From Opitutales bacterium (GTDB lineage Bacteria; Verrucomicrobiota; Verrucomicrobiia; Opitutales; UBA953): 64,000 nucleotides of DNA. The DNA lies in NCBI GenBank assembly GCA_017440935.1, contig JAFSAO010000020.1, positions 77,955 through 141,954 of the forward strand, given 5' to 3'. Position 1 is the stretch's first letter. Each line of letters starts with the position of its first letter. The translations under genes and the position numbers were made by a program. Of this stretch, positions 55,494 through 64,000 are shown piece by piece. Under the pieces are notes generated by a model. The model was not told the origin of the DNA, did no database searches, and saw only the letters and a list, made by a program, of their open reading frames with translations.

Positions 55494-55593
55494 AGCGCTG
55501 CCGGAGGTTGGTCCCGCGAATGAACACGGATTATTTTTGTTCGTTTAAGACGAATATCATCGTGTTCGTTCGCGAGGCTTTTTTTTGACTTAG

Positions 55594-57861
<2,268 letters not shown>

Positions 57862-58102
57862 CAAACTGTAAAAATCGGCTTGCAATTGCGCCGTCTTTGG
57901 TAGAGAGTTCCCGTGTTTTCAGGGAATCCGGCAGTTGCCGTTCCCGCCGCCTTTTTCCGCGTGAGCGCGGAGAGAGCGCTTTTCAGGAAATCCTTTTTCC
58001 ACAAAAAGAATATTCCCCCCTGTATCGTTTTTCGACAGGCGATGCGTCCTCGCGGAAAGGCAAAAACATTTTTTCTGTTTAATTTTTTTAGCTAAACAAG
58101 CC

Positions 58103-59479
58103 ATGAGCGAAAATAATTCGCAGGCGCTGCAACCGCCTAAGTTTCGTCCGAAATTCAACAAATTCGGGAAGAACAAAAACAACAAGAAACCGTTTCACGG
58201 GAACGCGAACGGCGGATTTTCCAATCCGAACAAGAAGAAAACCTTCGGGAAAAACGGAGGAAAGGGACCGCGTCCGCCGCAACCGCCGAAAGCGAAGAAA
58301 CCGCAGGGGTCTGCCGGAAATCCGCCGGCGCCGAAGCCGAAAATCATCAATCCGGATTTGCCGATCGAAGAATTTGAAACGGCAGGCGTGCTTGTCGTTG
58401 ACGAACACAGCAACGGAATGTTGCGCTCGCCGGCGCGTTGCGGAAAATCGTATCCGACGGATGTTTTTGTCGGAAAAGATTTGGTCAAACGCTTCAAGAT
58501 GAAGACCGGAAGCTGGATTGCCGGAAAAGCGCAACGCAACGTCGGCGCGATGGAATCCAAGCTCGCCTATGTGGACGGAATCGACGGAGCCAATCCGAAC
58601 GAACGCCACCGCCGCCCGCAGTTCCAGCAGTTGACGAGTATCGCTCCGGACAAGCAATTGCGCCTCGAAACAAAGGACGGACGCATGACGACGCGTGTCA
58701 TTGACCTGTTTTGTCCGGTCGGGAAAGGGCAACGCGGACTGATTGTTGCTCCGCCGCGCACGGGAAAAACGACCTTGCTCAAAGACATCGCCGCCGGAGT
58801 GATTGAAAATTATCCGGAATGTAAGGTGATTGTTTTGCTCGTGGACGAACGCCCGGAAGAAGTGACGGACTTTAAGCGCGATTTGCCCGCCGCAGAGCTT
58901 TACGCTTCGTCCAATGACGAAGAAGCGAAAAATCACGTTGCCGTTGCAGAGCTTTGCATCGAGCGTTCCCGCCGCCTGGTGGAAACGGGACACGATGTTG
59001 TCTTGCTCATTGATTCGATTACGCGCCTCACGCGTGCGTATAACAACGCGAAAACCGGTTCCGGTCGCACGATGACGGGCGGTTTGGATTCCCGCGCAAT
59101 GGAAAAACCGCGCCAGATTTTTTCTTCCGCCCGCAATACGGAGGAAGCGGGAAGCCTTACGATTATCGCTTCCGCGTTGATTCAAACGGGCTCGAAGATG
59201 GACGATTTGATTTTTGAAGAGTTCAAAGGCACGGGAAATATGGAAATGGTGCTGGACCGCAAAGTTGCCGAATTGCGCATTTGGCCGGCATTCAATCTCG
59301 CCGCCTCGGGAACGCGAAAAGAAGAATTGATTCTTGCTCCGGACGCTCTCGAAGCCGCGTCGTTCCTGCGCCGGGCGATGGTCGGCGGAAAAATCGAAGA
59401 TGTCGCCGAGGCAATGATTGAACGTCTGAAAAAAACCAAAACTAACGCGGAATTTATTCGACTAATCCGTTCCAATTAG
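58103..59479 (+). CDS. rho: Transcription termination factor Rho
   Basis: Hexameric RNA helicase that ends transcription. The 458 residues have an N-terminal extension (about 1-85) rich in Lys, Asn, Gly and Pro (GKNKNNKKPFHGNANGG), the RNA-binding OB fold, and the ATPase with Walker A APPRTGKTTLL (about 215-225), the Q loop VSN-like region and the closing FNLAASGTRKEEL. It follows ligA with about 240 bases between, which may hold a leader. The extension is longer than that of E. coli Rho but is common in other phyla. Confidence 0.94.
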   Translation: MSENNSQALQPPKFRPKFNKFGKNKNNKKPFHGNANGGFSNPNKKKTFGKNGGKGPRPPQPPKAKKPQGSAGNPPAPKPKIINPDLPIEEFETAGVLVVDEHSNGMLRSPARCGKSYPTDVFVGKDLVKRFKMKTGSWIAGKAQRNVGAMESKLAYVDGIDGANPNERHRRPQFQQLTSIAPDKQLRLETKDGRMTTRVIDLFCPVGKGQRGLIVAPPRTGKTTLLKDIAAGVIENYPECKVIVLLVDERPEEVTDFKRDLPAAELYASSNDEEAKNHVAVAELCIERSRRLVETGHDVVLLIDSITRLTRAYNNAKTGSGRTMTGGLDSRAMEKPRQIFSSARNTEEAGSLTIIASALIQTGSKMDDLIFEEFKGTGNMEMVLDRKVAELRIWPAFNLAASGTRKEELILAPDALEAASFLRRAMVGGKIEDVAEAMIERLKKTKTNAEFIRLIRSN

Positions 59480-59520
59480 AGATAATTTCAGAACCTCTTT
59501 TTTATAGAACCCTGATTCAG

Positions 59521-61302
59521 ATGCATAATTTTGCAGATCAATGTTTGGACATGGCTCGTGTGATTTTGAGCCATAATATCGGTGCCATCAATGCGGACGG
59601 CTCCATTGAACCGACCCCGGGAGAACTCGGGCGCTCCGACGAATCGGGGCATGCGGCGCTCGCGCTCGGCGAGTTTTATCGCGCCACACAGGAAACTCGC
59701 ATCGGGCAGGCGGATATCGTCGAACTCGTTGCCCGCTGTGTTTCCGCCCAGCTCGTTCAGGAAACCAAGTGCGAAAACGGTCTCGCCTACGCGGCGCTTG
59801 GACTGCTTTCGTTCGGTCCGTCAAAAGAACGCAATGCGCCGTGGTCTTTGCTCAGCGAAGCGAACCGTGAATTGTTGGACAATCGCTTGCTTGTTCGCAC
59901 GGACTACAACGACCACCGCCAAGCCTTTAACATCGGCAAAGCCGTTACGCGTTATTCTCTCGGGCTTTCCAAAAAAGACGAAACGGGACGCCTCATCGAG
60001 CGCTTCATTGATCGGATCAAGAGCAACAGCACGGGCGGGTTCTGCGACGATTTGCCGCGCACTCCGGAAAATTTAGACGTTCTCGGAGGTTGCTACGACT
60101 TGCATGGCGTCATGCAATACGTCTTTATTCGCCAGTCGCTCCAACTGCACTCCAATATTCACTTGCGGGAACGCAAGTTGCCGACGCTTCGCACATACGC
60201 CGAAAAATATTTGAAAATGTTGCCGGACATCGTCCGTGCGGACGGTCTTGGTTGGTGCACGGGCACGGGAACGGGCGCTTACGGACAGATGCACCTGATC
60301 AGCCTCATTTTGCAGTCCATGCGCGACGGCTGGATCACATCCGACAAAATGCCGCTTTACAAGGATTTGCTCCGCAAACTTTTCCTGTTCTTCTTCATGA
60401 CGTTCATCGATCAGGAGCAGGGCGTGTTGGTGATTCGCGACGGCGAACGCGACACGGACGCAATCCACACGACGCGCGTCGCCAACTTCGATGCCGCCCG
60501 CTATCTTTGCCAGTGGTCCCGCCTCGCGAAAACCGTCGGCGGTGCGCTCGACGACGGCAAGCCCGTTCCGGCGAACGGCAAAGCGACCTGCCGCGTCATT
60601 ACGCTCGACCGCAGCGGACGCAAGGAACAGGGTATTTGCGTCTACCGCAATCCGGAAAACGGTTTGCATGTGCAGATTCCGCTCGTTTCCGGCGGCGCTC
60701 GCGGCGATTCAGATTCGCTCGCGTTCCCGCATATGCCGGGCGTTTTTGATACACCGGTGGCGCGCTACGTTCCCGCGTTCATTCCGGAATGGACGATTGG
60801 CGAAAACACGTTTACGCCGTCTTTCTACGGAAAAAATATTGCCGTAGGATTGGGCATGAAAAACGCCTTCCGCTTCACCTACGAACAACCGGAGTTGATC
60901 ACGAAGGATGAGAAAATCGTTCCCGGTATAGGTTCTTGCCGCGTGGAATGGGAATTCCTCGGCGGGAAAATGACGGCACGCTACACGCTCCAAGTCAAAC
61001 AGCGTGTTCAACTGAGCTCGATGCGTTTCGTGATGCCGATTGCTGCAGCACACAGCCGCTACCACCTGACATCGTCTTTCCGCCTCGGAGAAAAGAGCTA
61101 CGGTTGCACCGTTCCGAAAGATGATTTCCAAGGCGCGTGGCTCGATTACGAAAACGTTTCCGAAGATCCGGAGCAGCGCACGCGTTACGGCAAGGTTTAC
61201 TATTATCAAACCTTTGTCCGCTCAACACCGATGCATCTCCGCCCGGGAACGCCTTACCGTATCGAAATCTCTTTTGAGCCGGATATCGCAACCATCGGAT
61301 AA
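59521..61302 (+). CDS. Large protein of unknown function, possibly an alpha-toroid plus beta-sandwich fold
   Basis: A 593-residue cytoplasmic protein; there is no signal peptide. The N-terminal half (about 1-350) is helical, with repeated aromatic/His pairs (ESGHAALALGEFYRATQETR, FNIGKAVTRYSLGLSKKD, WCTGTGTGAYGQMHLISL). The C-terminal half (about 380-590) is strand-rich (RVEWEFLGGKMTARYTLQV). This layout is like polysaccharide lyases or glycoside hydrolases with an (alpha/alpha) toroid, but I see no conserved catalytic signature I can name. It follows rho by 41 bases and has its own terminator. Confidence in the toroid idea is low. Confidence 0.35.
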   Translation: MHNFADQCLDMARVILSHNIGAINADGSIEPTPGELGRSDESGHAALALGEFYRATQETRIGQADIVELVARCVSAQLVQETKCENGLAYAALGLLSFGPSKERNAPWSLLSEANRELLDNRLLVRTDYNDHRQAFNIGKAVTRYSLGLSKKDETGRLIERFIDRIKSNSTGGFCDDLPRTPENLDVLGGCYDLHGVMQYVFIRQSLQLHSNIHLRERKLPTLRTYAEKYLKMLPDIVRADGLGWCTGTGTGAYGQMHLISLILQSMRDGWITSDKMPLYKDLLRKLFLFFFMTFIDQEQGVLVIRDGERDTDAIHTTRVANFDAARYLCQWSRLAKTVGGALDDGKPVPANGKATCRVITLDRSGRKEQGICVYRNPENGLHVQIPLVSGGARGDSDSLAFPHMPGVFDTPVARYVPAFIPEWTIGENTFTPSFYGKNIAVGLGMKNAFRFTYEQPELITKDEKIVPGIGSCRVEWEFLGGKMTARYTLQVKQRVQLSSMRFVMPIAAAHSRYHLTSSFRLGEKSYGCTVPKDDFQGAWLDYENVSEDPEQRTRYGKVYYYQTFVRSTPMHLRPGTPYRIEISFEPDIATIG

Positions 61303-61320
61303 AATTACGCATTTCTGCAC

Positions 61321-61360
61321 AAAAAAGAGCCGCCGAAGTTCGACGGCTCTTTTTTTTTTA
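61321..61360. terminator. Bidirectional terminator after the 593-residue protein
   Basis: Stem with arms AAGAGCCG and CGGCTCTT around the CCGAAGTTCGA loop, with A and T runs on either side. Confidence 0.9.
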
Positions 61361-61406
61361 CAATTTCGGAACGGAGGAAGGACCGAGACGTCCCTGTGCA
61401 CTTGCG

Positions 61407-62528
61407 TCAGTCGTATTTGCGTTTGACGAAGGGAGAAAGGCCGGTCGGAAGCACGGGAACGGGTTCTTTGATTTTTGTGATGAGCGAGGAGGCTATCAGT
61501 CCGAAATAATGCCAATGTTCCGGCTTCGCGGAAAAAAGCCAGCGCAATGCCGACCAGAAAAACGAAATTTCGCTCCGTAGTGTTTCTGCTTGAAGGCGGA
61601 ATCGGCGGAAGCCGAGCGCGTAAATTGCGGAAAGTTCTTCACGGGAAAGAAGTGCGGCGCAGGGCGCGCCGGGACCGGATTGCACGGAAACGTCTTCGCA
61701 TTTGGCTTCGGCAAGAATTTGGTGTCGTTCCCGCAAGGGTTCGGCATTCCACGGTGCTTGACGGATTTTTGCGAGCGCGTCGAGGTGGCGTTCCCGCACG
61801 GGGCAGTTGCGCAGGCAGGAATCGTTGACCGTGATTTCAAATTTTTCCGGAGAGGAGGTTTCTGCAAGTTTTTTCAAAAGTTCGAGGTTTGAAATATCGT
61901 CCGGATGGAGCGAAACAACGGAAAAGCGTTTCGCCGCCTCAACGTAGTAGTCGGCGTTCCCGCGAGCGTTTTCGACAATCGCTTTATTCGCGCCCGCGCG
62001 CACGGAAAGCGTGGGAAATTTCCTGCGAATGTAATCTGCGAGGCGGTCGGACGCGACGGAAACGGACGCACGCGGCATTTGTGCGGCGTAGCTCAGAAGC
62101 GTATTCCCGATGGCATCGCTCAGCATTTCTTCGGAAATATACGGATTGTCGAATTGCAAAACAAAGTGCGCGGGCTTGGCAGAGATTTTTTTGAGTGTGG
62201 CGGCAATGTCGCCGGGCGGTGTCAGAGGGCGCGATTGAAACCATTCGAGCGTCCAGATGCAGGGCGGCGCGCCGTGGGTTTCGGCGATGAAATTTGCGCG
62301 GTCAAAATTTTCCTGAATGAAATCGCAGAGAATTGTTCGCGCCTGTTCGTAGAGGAAAACACCGCCGACGTTCCAGCGGGCTTCGGGAAAATCCGTGTCG
62401 GCGAGGACGGCGAGTTTTTTCTCCTGCGGAGCGGCGGGCGAAAGCAACGTGAACGGAACGCGCGTTCCCGTGCCGGTCGCATTCGGTGTGAGGGAAATAA
62501 AATTGCTCGGGGTGGAAATATTGCTCAT
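61407..62528 (-). CDS. U32-like Fe-S protein, second of a tandem pair
   Basis: A 373-residue soluble protein related to the next gene upstream. Shared features are the ENARGNADYYxxAAxRF segment (about 186), HPDD (208-211), and four cysteines at 238, 242, 277 and 290 with the tail segment LGFRRFRLQA. The spacing fits the 4Fe-4S ligands of U32-family proteins (UbiU, UbiV, TrhP), which act in O2-independent hydroxylation. The final KIEGR-like basic loop is degraded here. The start at 62528 is taken because the frame extends upstream as a low-complexity leader. It lies 40 bases after the paralogue. Family call is inferred. Confidence 0.55.
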   Translation of the reverse strand: MSNISTPSNFISLTPNATGTGTRVPFTLLSPAAPQEKKLAVLADTDFPEARWNVGGVFLYEQARTILCDFIQENFDRANFIAETHGAPPCIWTLEWFQSRPLTPPGDIAATLKKISAKPAHFVLQFDNPYISEEMLSDAIGNTLLSYAAQMPRASVSVASDRLADYIRRKFPTLSVRAGANKAIVENARGNADYYVEAAKRFSVVSLHPDDISNLELLKKLAETSSPEKFEITVNDSCLRNCPVRERHLDALAKIRQAPWNAEPLRERHQILAEAKCEDVSVQSGPGAPCAALLSREELSAIYALGFRRFRLQAETLRSEISFFWSALRWLFSAKPEHWHYFGLIASSLITKIKEPVPVLPTGLSPFVKRKYD

Positions 62529-62568
62529 GACGTTGAGTTTTTTTGAAAAAATGTTTCCGGGAACGGCA

Positions 62569-63543
62569 TCAGACCGCGGGCGTGAGCGTAGACGTGGCTT
62601 CGAGGAATTGAAGTTTAAGTCTCTGAACGTAGTTTTCGCCCGGCGAATCTTCCCGCAGTGCGAGGCGGAGCAGGTCGTAGAGCACGCCGGCGCCGTTGAG
62701 CATTCCGCGTCCCTGCACCTTGAATTTGCGGAATCCGAGGTCGTAGAGGCGTTTAATTTCGTCCTGCGTGAGCGCGGCGCAGTTGCGTTCGGGGTCGCCG
62801 ACAAGCACGTTCAGGTCGGAGCAACCGTTGTTTTTCCAGCGTTCGTCAAATTTCTGGTCAACGTGTCCGAAGTAATTCATCGCGAGGCTGGAAAGGTATT
62901 TGTAGTGCCACGGACGGATTTTGCACCCGCGAATGCAGTATTCGTTGACGAGGATTTCGTAGCGGTCCTTGTCTTCGAGTTGGGAGAGCATTTCAAAATT
63001 GGTCGAATCGTCCGGATGCACCATCACTTTGTCAAAACGCTCGGCGAGTTTCCGGTAGTAATCGGCGTTCCCGCGACCGTTTTCGACGGTGACTTTGAGA
63101 ATGGAAGAAACACGTTTGAGCTTCGGATAATTTTTCCCGACGTGCTCGAAAAGTGCGTCCGACGCGCAAATGACGGCGTTGTTCCCCGTCGGGTTTTGCT
63201 TTTCAAAAAAATTTAAAAGCGCGTTCCCGGTCGGGTCGGAAACGTGTTCTTCCTTGAGCAGGTGGTTTGTGAACGTGAGGTCGACGGCGATTCCGCGGCG
63301 TGCGTAGGCAAGACCGGCGTCGCGCATTTGCTCGGCGGTGCAGGCGGCGCGAGGCAAAACGCGTCCGCTGTTCCAGAGAAAAAGCGGTGAGCCGTGCACG
63401 AGTTTCAGAATTTTGATGCCTGTTGTTTGCAGGAAAAAATCATGAAACAAAAGCAACTCGCGGTCGTTGACGAATGCGCCGGATACGTCCCAAAACGCGT
63501 CGGGCCAGAGCGGATTGACGAAGGAAGAAATCGGGGAAGTCAT
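62569..63543 (-). CDS. U32-like Fe-S protein, first of a tandem pair
   Basis: A 324-residue soluble protein. Features are VENGRGNADYYRKLAERF (about 153-170), HPDDSTN (about 176-182), ILVNEYCIRGC with Cys-203 and Cys-207, Cys-241 and Cys-255, and a KVQGR motif (275-279) similar to the KIEGR of U32 proteins. The four-cysteine spacing (4, 34 and 14) nearly matches that of the downstream paralogue (4, 35 and 13). U32 proteins bind a 4Fe-4S cluster and perform O2-independent hydroxylation of tRNA, ubiquinone or peptides; the substrate here is unknown. It is preceded by the composite intergenic repeat. Confidence 0.6.
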   Translation of the reverse strand: MTSPISSFVNPLWPDAFWDVSGAFVNDRELLLFHDFFLQTTGIKILKLVHGSPLFLWNSGRVLPRAACTAEQMRDAGLAYARRGIAVDLTFTNHLLKEEHVSDPTGNALLNFFEKQNPTGNNAVICASDALFEHVGKNYPKLKRVSSILKVTVENGRGNADYYRKLAERFDKVMVHPDDSTNFEMLSQLEDKDRYEILVNEYCIRGCKIRPWHYKYLSSLAMNYFGHVDQKFDERWKNNGCSDLNVLVGDPERNCAALTQDEIKRLYDLGFRKFKVQGRGMLNGAGVLYDLLRLALREDSPGENYVQRLKLQFLEATSTLTPAV

Positions 63544-63561
63544 TTTGTGGAAGGATAACGT

Positions 63562-63598
63562 GTTCCCGTGAGTTCCCGCAAATTGAAATTTAGCGAAG
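63562..63598. repeat. Composite intergenic repeat, single-arm copy upstream of the U32-like pair
   Basis: GTTCCCG, AGTTCCCG and CAAATTGAAATTT in the same order as at 13967-13996, followed by AGCGAAGAA. It lies between the U32-like gene and the tatA gene, which diverge. Confidence 0.75.
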
Positions 63599-63714
63599 AA
63601 TGCTCTGATAAAAAAAACAAATTTGCATCACGGGAACGCTGAGTTTTTGAGAAAATGCGTTGCCGCATACTTGGAGAGCTCGCATAATCACAACCAAAAA
63701 AGTAAAACGAAACG

Positions 63715-64000
63715 ATGCAAACATTATCCCACATCGAAATTTTGGCGGCGGTAACGCCGACGACCATTATCATTGTTTTGGTGCTGATTCTGCTGATTTT
63801 CGGCGGAAAAAAGTTGCCGGAACTTGCTCGAGGGCTCGGGAAAGCCCGTCGCGAATTTAAGCGTGCGAGCGAAGAAATCGACGATGAAGTGAAATCAGCG
63901 ATTGAAGCCGACGAGCGAGCCGACGTGCGCCGCAAACTCATCGAAGAAGAGGAGCGCAAAAAAATCCGCGAACGCATCGAAGCGGAAGAGCGGGAAAAAT
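63715..64000 (+). CDS. tatA: TatA/TatB-like twin-arginine translocase subunit, cut by window end
   Basis: Pore-forming or adaptor subunit of the Tat export system. The 95 residues visible begin MQTLSHIEILAAV, then one membrane helix (TTIIIVLVLILLIF), the FGGKKLPELARGLGKARREF amphipathic helix with the FGxKKLPELARGLG signature, and a charged helix that runs off the end. TatA and TatB are similar; the phenylalanine-glycine hinge and no TatB-type conserved Glu near the start favour TatA. No stop is within the window. It is divergent from the U32-like pair. Confidence 0.85.
   Translation, partial: MQTLSHIEILAAVTPTTIIIVLVLILLIFGGKKLPELARGLGKARREFKRASEEIDDEVKSAIEADERADVRRKLIEEEERKKIRERIEAEEREK

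Overview
The window is bacterial chromosome from a Gram-negative organism, most likely a Verrucomicrobiota member of the Opitutae/Puniceicoccales type. The evidence is two proteins with PEP-CTERM sorting tails, several outer-membrane beta-barrels, two autotransporters whose passengers carry the FxxN and GGA[ILVF] repeats of chlamydial Pmp proteins (same superphylum), a Bacteroidota/PVC-style long SecA, and mostly Shine-Dalgarno-poor start codons. A secreted GH33-type sialidase suggests an animal-mucosa lifestyle. The assignment is inferred from protein families, not from an rRNA gene. I saw no rRNA, tRNA, CRISPR array, transposase or prophage.

Layout. 1-6.9 kb: end of icd, leuB, an argA-DUF2147 pair, the sialidase and a YeiH-type transporter. 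7-25.9 kb: PEP-CTERM protein, DinG-type helicase, MATE exporter, a prepilin-like protein, tadA, beta-CASP hydrolase, the overlapping cluster coaB / C25-like secreted protein / CPBP protease, uvrC, dinB, a second PEP-CTERM protein, an ankyrin lipoprotein and gdhA. 26-35.4 kb: processive glycosyltransferase, a 1973-residue Pmp-like autotransporter, fmt and an RluA-type pseudouridine synthase. 35.5-47.4 kb: secA, a SWIM-SNF2 helicase, a CysJ-like reductase, rimO, hisS with two small membrane proteins, a DUF502 protein and rsmE. 47.5-64 kb: a second Pmp-like autotransporter, outer-membrane proteins, dxr, recF, ligA, rho, a 593-residue protein of unknown function, two tandem U32-like Fe-S proteins and the start of tatA.

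The strongest unusual signal is a short sequence, consensus (G/A)CGGGAACG, scattered through the whole window on both strands, in genes in several reading frames and between genes. My by-eye tally is about 200 copies of the GGGAACG core, where about 8 would be expected by chance. Outside the giant autotransporter the two orientations are nearly equal (about 86 and 84). Closely spaced inverted pairs form the stems of at least three apparent intrinsic terminators. This is how DNA uptake sequences behave in Neisseriaceae and Pasteurellaceae, and I know of no such sequence described for this phylum. A prepilin-like protein is encoded in the window, but no ComEA/ComEC-type uptake genes are.

Other points worth checking are a LigA without its zinc-finger cysteines, a HisRS with a Cys/His-rich tail, the paired U32-like proteins, two families of intergenic repeats (one of which embeds the uptake-like motif) and two candidate structured RNAs.
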